DNA from: Gonium pectorale
Lineage: Eukaryota > Chlorophyta > Chlorophyceae > Chlamydomonadales > Volvocaceae
Assembly: GCA_001584585.1 (NCBI GenBank)
Contig: LSYV01000003.1
Coordinates: forward strand, 3,100,332 to 3,159,152
DNA: 58,821 nucleotides
Direction: 5' to 3'
The notes under the pieces are model-generated. The model was not told where the DNA came from. It ran no database searches and saw nothing but the letters and a program-made list of their open reading frames with translations. Of this stretch, positions 12,656-23,319 are shown in pieces (the first letter of the stretch is position 1; each line of letters opens with the position of its first letter). Both the position numbers and the translations under genes were made by a program.

Positions 12656-13015
12656 TCGGCGTCTTGATTCGGTGAGAGAGAGGGCTTCCTCTTCAGCAGA
12701 GTTCAGACCTGACAAGGTATTTTGATACTAACAAGAATACAGCGACAGCGTGCTGCAATGCGGACAATAGTCCTGCTTGGCGGCGGAAGAACAAATACTA
12801 AGCCGGAAACCATACGACGTGCCATGAGGGGAGATGCCCGCCACGTGGGTCGTCCGCTTCAATCATCAATAACCATACTCCAACATCAGCGCGAAGCAAG
12901 CACTAGCGCCCCATGTGCTAGCAGCTTGCCAGCGGTCGACGGCCTCTCCCGCCATGCCGTCCCAAGGGTCCGCGTCCGAGAGCAAGAATGGTCTCCTGAG
13001 AGCTCGTGCGCACGC

Positions 13016-15192
13016 CTAGCCATCTTCCAGCTCCACGCGCAAGTCCTCTGAAGGCATCATATGGGGAAAAGTGTGGGCAGGGACACGTTGGTGCGGATGC
13101 TACCAACCGGGCCAACCGGACGCCTCTACCTTTCCCCGACAAACGACGTGTACGGGCAGGAGCATGCAGCTCACGGCAACCACCTCGGTCTACGGTGCTC
13201 AAGATACGAGCAATCCCCCATATGCCCCATTCCATCTGCGTTGTCTTGTCGAGGCCCATCGCACCCGTCGCGAGCGCTGCGCACGGCTGCACCCGTTTCT
13301 CACCTATTACACCGTTGATCTTCCGGATGCAGGCGTCCAGCTCCTGAACATGATAGCAGGAAGGTAGCGCCATGGGTTAAGGCTGCGACACAAGCCGGAC
13401 CTGGGACTCCACAAAGCACGGTACCTGGACATTCCATTCCCCAACCATTGGATGCCTCCGGTAGACGTTGCATTTTCCACTTTCGGCACAGCCACGTTTC
13501 GCTCGCTCCCTATTAAGCCTCCCATAATGCCTTACCCATGAGCCCGTGTGGGGAATGACCCCATGAACCACCGGACACTACACAAGTAACACAAGGATAG
13601 GACACAAATGCTCAGCCTATAAAAATAGAGACCACGACCACGCACCCACCTGCATGGCCTCCTTGACCGCGGCCTCATACTCGCGCCGCGTAGGCTCCGC
13701 CGCCGCCGCTGCTCCCCCTGCACCGCTGTGCCCGCAGCTTGCACAGCCCTGCTGGGCAGCCGCTTCCGCGGACTCCACCTCCGCCTCTGCCCCTGCCCCT
13801 GCCAGCTCGCCAGCTGCGTCCGCCCCCGCCCCATCCGCCTGCGGGGCCGCCCCGGCCGGCCTGCAGCCATTGGCGTCTGGGGCACCCCCAGCGTCTGACG
13901 GTTCGTCTTCGTCCCTCGCCAGCGGAGCAGTCTCCTGCCCTGCCTCCGGCTCCTGCTGGACAGCGAGCACAGGCCCGTGACCGTGACCGTGGCAGTGGTC
14001 ATGGGTATGGCTTTGGCCATGGGTGCATGTGTGTGGGGTGAAGTGTGGGTCAAGGAGGGCCAGGGCCTCGTCGTCGTCGGCGCCCTCCGCCTCAGCTCCC
14101 TGGGCGCCATCGCCACCGTCAGCGCGCGCCCGCTGCCAGCTGAAGGTCCTGAACGCCGCCGCCTGGCGCAGCGCCTGCAGCGACAGCGTCAAGCGCAGCT
14201 TCTCGCGCTCTGCGTCCTGGGCCGGGGCGGGAGGTGGGATGCAGACGCGGCGACAGGCGGTCGGGGAAGTGTGCCGAGGAGAGGAGGGCAAGGAGGCGAT
14301 CGCCGGCGGGCAGGCTATGAACGGGCGCGTGCGTGATTCGAGGCGTCGGGAGGGTCAGACATCAGGGGCCAGGCCATGACTGCCTTCGCCAAGCCTCCCG
14401 TGGCCTTGCCCATGAAGGGATGTGTGGTTGTTCCAGGGCCCACCACCGAACCCTTAGCACTCTCCCTGTTACAGCCTCGCCGTCGAGGACTCACGGGTGC
14501 ACTACCCCGCCCGCACCTGCACCTCCCGCAGCCTGGCCGCCAGGTCTGGCCTGCCACATTCCTTGAGGGACGCCTGCAGCGGGAAGAGGTATGGTTGGGG
14601 ACATCACACGGACGCAGGGCCAAGCTTTGCCAAGCCGCCATGTTAGCGGCTTCCCACGCTCTTGCACCTCGGCCATCTTTCATACCCGGAAGGTCATTCA
14701 GAGAGTTCGGCATCCCTCAGCGCCCTGTGAGCGCCGGTCCATGCAGCGGACCCTCTGGCTACAGACATTGGCAGCCAACCCGTACATCCGGCACACTTGC
14801 CTCGAGCCCTATGACCTGGCGCGAGCAGTTACTGAACGCGGCCGTCAGCTCCCCCATCAGCCCCTGGTAGGCGCCCTCCTGCCTGCAGGCCCCACCAATG
14901 AATGGTACACGGGACTTAAAGAACATAAAGGCAGCGAGAAACCATGTTGGTCTGCCGGTTGGCTACACAAAGTGCAGGGCGCCGCAGCAGGCAGAATGGG
15001 GCAGCTGAGTCCCGTGGGCCACCTGCTCCGCCAGCTATCCAATGCCTGCACGCTAACAAGCGGGCATCCCAGATCACCATCTTACTTGCTCAGCAGGAAG
15101 GCTTTAAAGCCATTCTGGAAGCGGGAGTAGAGCTGCGCCCGCTGGGTTTGCACGCTCAGAAAGGCCCTCACTGTCCCATCCACATCAGACAT
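13016..15192 (-). CDS. REX1-B: REX1-B DNA-repair protein (REX1BD family)
   Basis: Six exons (15192-15086, 14882-14816, 14573-14517, 14216-13650, 13343-13304, 13047-13016) splice in phase to 289 aa. That fits the ~31.8-kDa REX1-B of Chlamydomonas, which was identified as needed for repair of UV damage. Family marks are the helical N-terminus with SVQTQRAQLYSRFQNGFKAF (residues 14-33), then RPDLAARLREVQ, then EREKLRLTLSLQ (about 80-91), the conserved core shared with animal REX1BD proteins. Residues ~108-255 are a species-type insert. It is acidic and Ala-rich, with a His cluster (residues 135-157, e.g. THDHCHGHGHG) and a CASCGH motif. The C-terminal helix resumes with YEAAVKEAMQELDACIRKIN. The start lies 40 nt after the REX1-A stop, with no promoter-sized gap. 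The biochemical role is not established. Confidence 0.9.
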
Positions 15193-15232
15193 GGCTCTTC
15201 GGCCCCCCGGCGCAGCTCTCTGAGCTGCCCCT

Positions 15233-15618
15233 TCACTGCTGTCCGGGCAGCTTTTCGCTTGGCTCGAAAGTTAATTCGTCGCTGTATTTCTTCAGAGCTG
15301 CGCGGATCTCGTCGACATACGCCGAGTTCACGAGCAGCGTGCGGTCATCCAGATCCGCAATAATGAACTCCTTCTTCCTGTCACAGGCGGCCCATGGGAC
15401 CGCTTAACGAGGGTATTTGGGGGCCGCACGACGACACGGCCGTGCCGACCACCATACCCTTCGGCCTTGTACTGGCTGTTCAGGTGCACCACGTAAACCT
15501 TGGTCGGAACGTCACTACATTGTATATCAGGGATTGCCGAGTGAAAGCGGCTCAGTGACTTTGCTCGGAGCACTTCCGCTTACCAGCGAAGCAGCGTGCC
15601 CTTCTTCGCAGAAACCAT
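15233..15618 (-). CDS. REX1-A (TFB5): REX1-A: TFIIH subunit TFB5/TTDA (p8, GTF2H5)
   Basis: Three small exons (15618-15584, 15514-15458, 15377-15233) splice in phase to 78 aa, close to the 8.9 kDa reported for Chlamydomonas REX1-A. The protein starts MVSAKKGTLLRCDVPTK. It contains EFIIADLDDRTLLV, which matches the FII-D-DD-T core of TTDA/TFB5 (human form is 71 aa). TFB5 stabilises TFIIH and stimulates the XPB/p52 module during nucleotide-excision repair and transcription. The Cys12 codon is split across intron 1. The gene is too fragmented to appear as a single open frame, and the model rests on exact phase agreement at both introns plus family match over nearly the whole length. It lies immediately upstream of REX1-B with no TGTAA between them, so both are probably read from one mRNA. 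Confidence 0.9.
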
Positions 15619-15817
15619 TGGTTATTAGTTTTCGGTGATGATTCTGGAGGATACCTGTTGCGCGCCAGTGGCAGACTAGCCCGCACGGCACCGTTAGGCT
15701 CCAGCAGCTGAGCAGCCTGCGTGCACGGAGCAAACCCCCGAATAGAGCGCCCATGAACGCGCTTCAGCCCTGAAGGAGCAGCCTCGTGTCGCACCTGGCT
15801 CTTCGCCCTCCACCACC
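15619..15817. promoter_or_regulatory. Shared divergent promoter region (REX1 / cation exchanger)
   Basis: Only 199 bp separate the REX1-A start (minus) from the exchanger start (plus), so both 5' UTRs and promoters must share this stretch unless one gene has an unseen upstream exon. No clear TATA box is visible. Confidence 0.5.
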
Positions 15818-18800
15818 ATGGGGTTCCACCGGCCCGGCACGTGGAGGCACATGGCATGCGCGCTGCTGCTCTCGGTGGCAGTGTCGGCGCATTGCGCAGC
15901 AGCGCAGGTGCGCAGGTGGTGCTGCGTGTCGGTACGCCTTCCCGGGTGCGGGTTAACGCAACCCATTCAACCTGCTTGTACACCTTCCCTGCCCCAGGCT
16001 TGCCTGCCATAAGAATACCGGCCCCACCGCTCGCCCCCGACCCCTTCCCCTCCCCCCCGCTTGTTTTTAGGATTCCCCGGAGCCGCAGCCACCTCCCGCC
16101 CCCGCGCCCGCCCCGGCCTACACGTGCGACCGACTGGACCGGGTGCCGCCGGCGGAGCGCTGCCCCTTCGTGCTGGCAGAGTGTGAAAGCGACAGCCGCC
16201 TGCCGTACACCGTTTGGTACCACTGCCACGTCGCGCCGCGCGGCGTGTTTGTCAGCGCCCTGTTCACGGTGAGCGGAGCCCACACAGTTCGGTCCCTCCG
16301 AACGACCTGACCGCGTCGTTGGCGCCACCCCCCAGGCATAGACAGCCAGAGTCGGGACCGGAGCGTGGGTGCTGGGTGAACCGAAATCGCACCAGGCACA
16401 GACCTCCTGCCCAGTGCAGGAGCCCCGGGCCCCGCTCTCAATGGCGCCCAGGCCCGCTGAGGTGTACCGTAGCCAAGGCTCATTGGCCCACCGCACACCG
16501 CCTTCCCCGCCCCACCTCACCCCACCCCGGAGAAGTGTGCCCCTGGAGGCATGCATCCGGCATTCCCAGCGGGCCCCTGCTGGATTCTTTCTTGGCACTG
16601 GCCCCCACCCCTTACCAGCTGCCCGTGCCCACCCCGCCCACAGCTAGCGCTGGTGTGTCTGCTGCCGCTGCTGTTCACGCTGCTGGGCGACACGGCCGAG
16701 ATCTACTTCTCGCCCATCATGACGCACATCTCACAGAGCATTCCCAAGATGCGACCGCGGTTCGCGGGAGGTGGGGCAGATGGGGGCAGATGGGACGACG
16801 TGGACCCGCGGCCTCCCGTGCGCTCCGTGGGAGGCGTGACGGCAGGGGCGTGCAGCGAAGTGCTTGGCGCTGGTGGCGCTCGGCGGTGTCTTGTCGTACC
16901 GGTAGGCAGTCGTTGCTGATGTGCCTGGCGAGGCGCGTTGGGGGTGGGGTGGGGCGTTGCACGGGCTCGGAGCTCCTGGACCCCTGTTGCTGAGTGCTAC
17001 CTGCCACCTTGAGCTCTTGAAGGCGGGCCGTGCCTGGTGACGGTATGTGCAAGGGTGAGTTCCCCCCCCCTCGCCTTGCCTGCCTGCCTGCGTGCCCTTA
17101 CCACCGTGGCCCCCGGCCTTCCGACGCGGCCGGCTGCGCAGTGACGTTTGTGGCCATCGGCAACGGCGCCCCCGACCTGTCCTCCAACATATCGGCCATC
17201 CGCAACGGGGACGTGCTGCTCTCGGCTGGGGCTCTGACGGGTAAGCTCCCCGGCGGCGCACCGTGCCGGGGTTGTTGCTCGGAACCCTCGTGTGTTGAAA
17301 AGGAACAACGCATACGACGAGCGTAAGCGCGAAAGTGATGATGTCGTTGTAGGACCCAGCTCCCGAGGTAGTCGAAGGGGTGACGTCCCTGCATGTTAAT
17401 TCGGCGGCGACCACCACCGTAGCCCCCGATGCGGCCCAGAATTCTCTCGTGTGTGTGGTGGCAGCGCAGACCCCGCCCCCTAGCGGAATGCGTCGGCGGC
17501 CGTGCGGCGGCCAAGTGTATGCGCTGTCGTTAGGGAGGCAGCTATGTGGCTGAGTTGCGAGGATGCGGTGGGTCATGCGGATTGTGCCGTGTCACACGGG
17601 CTGCTGGAGTCCGATGGTCTCCACCTGCGCCACCCCGGGCGACGGAAACAGGCGGGCTCCGGGTGCCCCCCGCGGGGCCCCCACGCGCGATGCCCCGCCG
17701 CGCCGCCCCGCCCCGCCCTTACCGCCGTTCCCCGCCGTCATGCCAGGTGCTGCCATGTTCGTTCAGTGCGTGGTGGCGTCAGAGGTGATGCGCGCGTCCA
17801 GGTGGGTGGGCGGGAGGGCGGCCCGGCAGGAGGCTTGGTGGGGTGGGATGGGCGGCCGGGGGGGTAAAGGATAAGGGAAACCGGGACGGCCGGGAGGTCG
17901 CACCGGAGGACGGTGGGAGGCGCGCCGGCGGGCGCGCGGCGTGGGGCGCGCAGCGGTGCATAGGGCACAGGAGTCTGGGCCGGCCACGGCGTAGTTGCGC
18001 CCGCCTCCCATCGTTTCTACGCATCCTGCTGGTGAACCGGACGTCTCGCCGCCCTCCCACGCCGCCTTGCCGCCATCCCTGGTACGACCTGACACCTTGA
18101 CGCCCGCCCCCGTGCGCCCGCCCCGCCCCGCGTCACACGCTCCGACCCGTTTCCCTTCGTCACTTGCTCCCCGTGCGAGTGCCCGGCCGCAGGGGCCCCG
18201 TCAAGTGCCGGGGAGCCACCCTACGAGACGTCGCCATCTACAGCGCAAGCGTACTGCTGGTGCTGGCGGCCTTCTGGCACGGCCGGGTGGGTGGATGGGC
18301 CGGCGGCCGGGGCCGGGCGACCCACGGTTTGGCGGATGGGGCGATGTGCGCGCCTTCACCGGGAATGCTGCCAAAAGGCTTCCGGGTGGATGGTGCATTG
18401 GCGGAGAGAGGCCGATGCGCCGCTCCAAGGCTGCGTGGCACACAGTCGCTCTGCCGCAACCCACCGATGCACCCGCCCTTGTGGCCCGAATCCGCAGATC
18501 GGCAACTGGTTCATAGCTTGCGCCGCTCTGCTCTACCTCACCTACGCCGTGTGGGTGTTCGTGGGCGACGAGTGGCACGAGCGCGGCAGGCCCGCCGCCA
18601 CCACTGTGTGGGCGGGCTTCCGGTCAGCGGTGGAGGGCAGGTGGGCAACGGCGGGGAGGCCGGGTTCCGCCGGACTTTAAACGCGGCTCTGCAATAGCCA
18701 CGACGACCACAACTTCAGCTTCCTCGACATCTACATGACTAGATGTGTTGTTGACTCGTCGTGGTTGATCGGCGGCGGCCCGCTACCCCCTTCCCGTCGT

Positions 18801-21360
18801 GCCTGGCCTGCGTCTGCCCCTGCCGTTGTGCCCCGCCACCCCTCCCTCCTGACCGGGGTCGAACCGGCTCCGCCCGCGCAACGGTGCAGGTTTGGGTCGC
18901 GGCGAGGCGGCGATGAGGGCTTGCTGCCCTGGGCGCAGGTGGACCTCTCGCCCGGGCTGGGCGGCGGCCAGGGAGGGACCGGCGGGTGAGTGCCGAGCCA
19001 GCGATCCAGCCGTGCACATTCGCCAGCGTCATACGTGTGCACCCCAAGCGGCGTTGGCTGGCCTCCCACACCACGGGACTACAGCCTGCCTTGCCCATCG
19101 TCAACGATCCACTGGTTCATGCCATCCAATGCTGCACTTGGTAGACTGCCGGTTAGGATCATGCCGCTTTTGTCCCACTCGTTCGCGTCCGTCCTGCGCG
19201 CCCCCCTCACACTACTGCTTTACCCGGCTCTAACCCGGGAACGGTCCACTGCTCAGGGCCGACGAGCTGACGGCGCCGCTGGTGCCGGTGGCGGATATGG
19301 AGGCGCGCAGCGGCCCAGCCGGTATCAGCAGCCGGCCCACCTCCCCGGAGGGCCGCCAGCCTGCGCCGCGGCAGGCCCACCACCACCACCTGGTCAGTGC
19401 CAAAGCATATCAGAGCATGGTGTGGGCGGACCTGAACCCCGAGGACCGGCGCCTGCCGACGACGGCGGAGGCGGACGGAGAGGGGGATGCGGCTGCCGGG
19501 CGGCGGCGCCGCGGCCGGCGGCAGCGGAGCGGCGGAACACACGGGGGCCGCGGCGGTGGCGGAGGCGGAGGCGCGGCGGGGTCGAGCCTGGAGCTGGGCC
19601 AGACGGGTGCGTTGGCTGCGGGGCCCCGGTTGTTCGTGGCAAGGCGCAGAGCCAGGCGGCAGCAGGCGGCGCCGGTGTGGCGTGACGCTGGTGTGGCGGG
19701 CGTGGCGGCGGGCCCCTTCGGCAGACCTTGTGCCTGCCTGACCGCGCACACGGGTCAAGTTGCCTATGCTGGTCCAAATGCGAGGTAGCAACGAACTCAG
19801 CTTGGCCTCCCCCGGCAGGTTACGTTGCGCCGCGCGCGCCGCCAGCTCCCGAGGCGTCCAACCTGGCTGCCAACGCCAGCGGTGGCGGCTCTCAGCTCTT
19901 CACGCTGTCGTCCCAGGACGGTTCCGTGTTGCCGGCGCCGGCACCTGTCGATGCGGTGCCGGCCGGCCCCACAGGTGGCCCCTCCGCCAGCGGGGCCGCA
20001 CAAGCAGGCGTTGCTGGTGCGGCCGGGCGGTCGGGCTCGGCGGGCGGTGTGGCGCGGTTGGCCGACCCGTGGGTCGGCGAGGGCTCGCAGGACGGGTACG
20101 CCACCAGCGAAGAGGAGGATGCGGGCCTGCTGGAGGCGTACCGCCGCGTTGGCGGCAAGGGCGGGGCTGGCGGCGCCGGCGGTGGCGGCGGCAGTGACGC
20201 CGACGAGGTGTCGGTTGCGTCGTCGCGGCGGCAGGCGGCGCCGCTTGGCCTGTGGGAGCGGGTCCGCCACGAGCTGACCGTTGGTGAGGCCCAGCGCAGG
20301 TGACCCGTCGACTGCGCTTCTTTTGCTCTGGCCTTAGTGTTCGCAGTGTTTGTATCAGCTATTGCATCCGTACCCGGCATCGCATTCAAACCCGATGTTC
20401 GACTGAACCACCGCACCTGGACACGAGTGGCGCTGGCGGGCCCACAGTCGCCTCCTCTCCCCACTGCCTTCTGGCCATGCCCCCGCTTACATCGGTGCCC
20501 CGCTGCCGCCCCAACGCCCCTCCCCCGCGGCAGGTGCTGCCGCCGAGTGGGACGAGCTCCCGCCCGACAACCTGCGCGCGCGCTGGCGGGCGCTGAGCTT
20601 CCCGCTGCTGCTGCCCATCTACGCCGCGCTCCGTTTCACCATCCCCTTTGTCGACCCCGCCACCTACAGCCGGCGCTGGCTGCTCGCCACCTGCGTCGGC
20701 GCGCCGCTCCTCGCCGCCACCTACGTGGCGCCAGGCTCCCTGGTTGCCCTCCTGGTCGCCGGCGCCGCCGGCGCCGCGCTGGCCGCGGCGGTGGGGTACT
20801 TCACCGCGGGGGAGGAGGACGCGCTGCCGGACTGGGACTGCGGCAGCGGCTTCGCCTTTGGGCCGGCGGGGTTCGCCGTGTTCGGCTTCTTCATGGGCGT
20901 CCTGTGGATCGACACGCTCGCGTCCGAGGCAGTGGGGATCATCTCCCTGCTGGCCGGGGTGCTGCGCGTGCCCGCCTCGGTCATGGGCCTGACGCTCATG
21001 GCGTGGGGCAACAGCCTGGGGGACTTTTTCGGCAACCCCGCTATGGCCCGCCGCGGCGCGCCCACGATGGCGCTCACCGCCTGCTTCGCGGGGCCGCTGT
21101 TCAACATGCTGGCGTCGCTGGCGCTGGGCTTTGGCAGCTACTTTGCGCGGCGGCGCGTGGGGCACGCGGACGTGCAGCTGCGGCCCGAAGTGGCGCTTGG
21201 CTGCGTGTTCCTGGTGACCTACAACGCCGTGGTGGCGGCCACGGGGTTGGCCAATGGGGGGCGCCTGCCCGAGCGCTTCTACCTCTTTGCGCGCGCCTAC
21301 TATGCAACGTACTTTGCGGCGGCGTGTTTTCTGGGGCTGTGGGCGGGCCAGTCGGCGTGA
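15818..21360 (+). CDS. Cation/calcium exchanger (CCX / NCLX-like, CaCA superfamily)
   Basis: Eleven exons (15818-15907, 16071-16268, 16644-16770, 17142-17240, 17747-17801, 18193-18286, 18498-18640, 18698-18985, 19257-19606, 19819-20283, 20534-21360) splice in phase to 911 aa. The first exon encodes a signal-peptide-like segment (residues ~10-30). A Cys-rich lumenal segment (DRVPPAERCPFVLAECESD) follows, then membrane helices. Alpha-repeat 1 is GVTFVAIGNGAPDLSSN (138-154). Alpha-repeat 2 is LMAWGNSLGDFFGNPAMAR (~791-809), with the cation-binding Asn/Asp positions in both GN-x-x-x-D boxes. These pseudo-symmetric repeats define Ca2+/cation antiporters that exchange Ca2+ for Na+, K+ or H+; ion preference is not readable here. 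Between the helix sets lies a ~380-residue hydrophilic loop (~255-640), Gly/Ser/Arg-rich, making the protein much longer than plant CCX (~550-650 aa). Exon 18698-18985 is less conserved and is kept whole because it stays open and in phase. Confidence 0.88.
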
Positions 21361-23319
21361 GAGAAGGGGAGGGGAAAAGCGAGTGGTTGTGCGAGGGAGA
21401 GGGATTGAGGCGCGAGGGGTTGTGAGGGGGGTGAGAGAGCTGGACGTTCCTGCGCCGGGGCATGTGGTGGGAAGCGGGTTTGTAAAAGGACGCGTTTTGC
21501 GCCTGGCGCCTCATACAACCCGCTTGCAGCCATAAGGGATTTAGGACGCAGCTCTGTATGAAACGTTTGCTTGCTCTCCAGAATGGGACACACGCCTGCC
21601 TGCCACGCTGTAACCGTGCACGTCTTCGGTGCTTTGTAAATTTGAGGGCTGACTGTCCGGACCCCAGCTCCGTATCAACTCTCGATACTCCGGACCATGG
21701 CCGACATATTCTTACAGTGAGGTGCCTGAGAGTGTGCAGGAGGGGCTTACACTCCGACATCCGCATGAAGACTCCCGACGACATAATTGGCCGATAACAC
21801 ACGGCGATGTTTGGGTGTGCTTACGGTATCGGTTCGCGTAACGAACTCATACGAAAGGTGGCTATTCCGTAACGACGCCAACAGCTGAATGCATCGAAAG
21901 GGCTCTCACATTCTCGACACGAAAGGACGCGGCCCGCAGTCCTGGTTGGACCACGCGCGCCGCCGACCCTATGCAGCAAAGGGGATACGCGCATGTCAAC
22001 GCGACAGCTCCAAGGTTTTGACAGTCATACCCGTCACACGCGGGTCATCATGTCCCACCATCTCGCCAAAGGTTGAAATGCAAAGACAGCAGCTGTCGAG
22101 AGCCCTAAAAATAGGAACATACCCTCAGGCACCCGCACGAATAGAAGCACCCTCATGAATCAGCAGCAGCAAATCAGCAGCAGCGCACAAGGATTTTTCA
22201 CGCAAGACGACCCGCCAACGTCCTTGGTAACCCTCTCTCCAACCCTCTCCACGCAGGAGTTAATGTCAACAATGGGCCGCGAGGCCCCGGCCTAGGCCTC
22301 ACGCCGCTGTGCGCTCTTTATTCCACCGTGCGAAGAGGTGTACGCATGTTTATACGACTTGTATTTGAGGGGGTCGAGCCCCACTCGTACGTGGAGGGCC
22401 ATCTCTCCAGCTCTTACGTCTCGCCATGCGTGCCAGATCAACCGCCTTTTCAAACACGTGGTTGCTGTATATTGTTGGGCACGACCGCATTGGCCGGCAT
22501 CCATTTAACAGCCTTGGCTGCCTGCTTCGCCATAGCGAGGCAACCGCCGGCATACGCCCTACAAACAACGCAAACATTCCATCAGGCTTCTTCAGGCCCG
22601 CGGGACGGGTCCACCCCACCTGCATGTATGCATGCCATGCCAACGCACTCAGAAAGACATGGAAAGACACATGACACTACACGAGACACGCGAAGCACAC
22701 TAGGCCATTGTTGCGCTCGAAGGATAACGAGAGACCCTCTGGGACGACGCCAATGCCGCTTCCGAACATAGGAAGGTAAAACCGGTCAAGAGGTGCAGCA
22801 GAGGACCCCAAACGAACGCATGTCAGTCGAGTAGGCCACTGTCCGGAGTTTGGCCTACGGACAAATACTATCGGGCGCTGCACGTATTTGCCTGATCAAG
22901 CAGGCAAGCGGCGCAGCCAAGAGGCATTGGTGACAATAGGGATATCTGCCATATGGATATCTTTTTATAGTTTTGTTGTGTTTTGCGCCAGGTCCGTCGC
23001 TCTAGCCCGATCTCCCCAATCCCCGACAATCCACCTATGGTTCTAAGCGGACGGCGCACGGCTTTCCTCGCACAAAACCAACCCGCCGACCCTGCCGCCG
23101 GCCTAGCAGCAGAGACCGCCATCGCAGCGCCCATGAGGTCTGCAGGGCTTCACGCAGGCACAGCGCACGGTAAAGAAGCCACCACTGTCCTCCAGCACGC
23201 CCAAGCCACACATCACACGATCCCACCTCCACTTGGCGCTGACACGGGTCGAGCCCACGAGCAGGCGCGCAGCCAAGTACAACTGCGCAGCAGCCCCGCA
23301 CCTTGCCCGGCACGGGTCC
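21361..23319. other. Intergenic between convergent exchanger and 682-aa gene
   Basis: This contains the exchanger 3' UTR at the left and the 3' UTR of the next minus-strand gene at the right. No coding potential with splice logic is visible. A small AATCAGCAGCAGC duplication lies near 22158-22185, and the DNA around 22960-22985 is unusually AT-rich for the window. Confidence 0.4.
21481..21485 (+). terminator. Candidate TGTAA poly(A) signal of the exchanger gene
   Basis: TGTAA lies 121 nt downstream of the stop codon at 21358-21360, on the coding strand. Another TGTAA occurs near 21635. Confidence 0.5.

Larger units (their letters stand above)
12498..13015 (-). promoter_or_regulatory. REX1 3' UTR merging into the ODC promoter
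   Basis: Only 518 bp separate the REX1-B stop from the ODC start, both on the minus strand. A TATATAAG box (minus strand) lies at 12655-12648, about 155 nt before the ODC ATG. A TGTAA (minus strand), a candidate algal poly(A) signal, lies at 12629-12625, about 390 nt after the REX1-B stop. If both are used, REX1 cleavage and ODC initiation occur within tens of bases of each other. This is inference from motif position only. Confidence 0.4.

Noticed and set aside
15552..16598. 348-codon open frame on the minus strand
   Set aside because: It lies antisense to exchanger exons 1-2 and overlaps REX1-A exon 1 in a different frame; GC-rich shadow with no domain.
17241..17746. Additional exchanger exon in intron 4
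   Set aside because: Direct joining of 17240 to 17747 gives an uninterrupted alpha-1/helix-3 sequence (GALTG-GAAMFVQCVVASEV) in phase, so no exon is needed.
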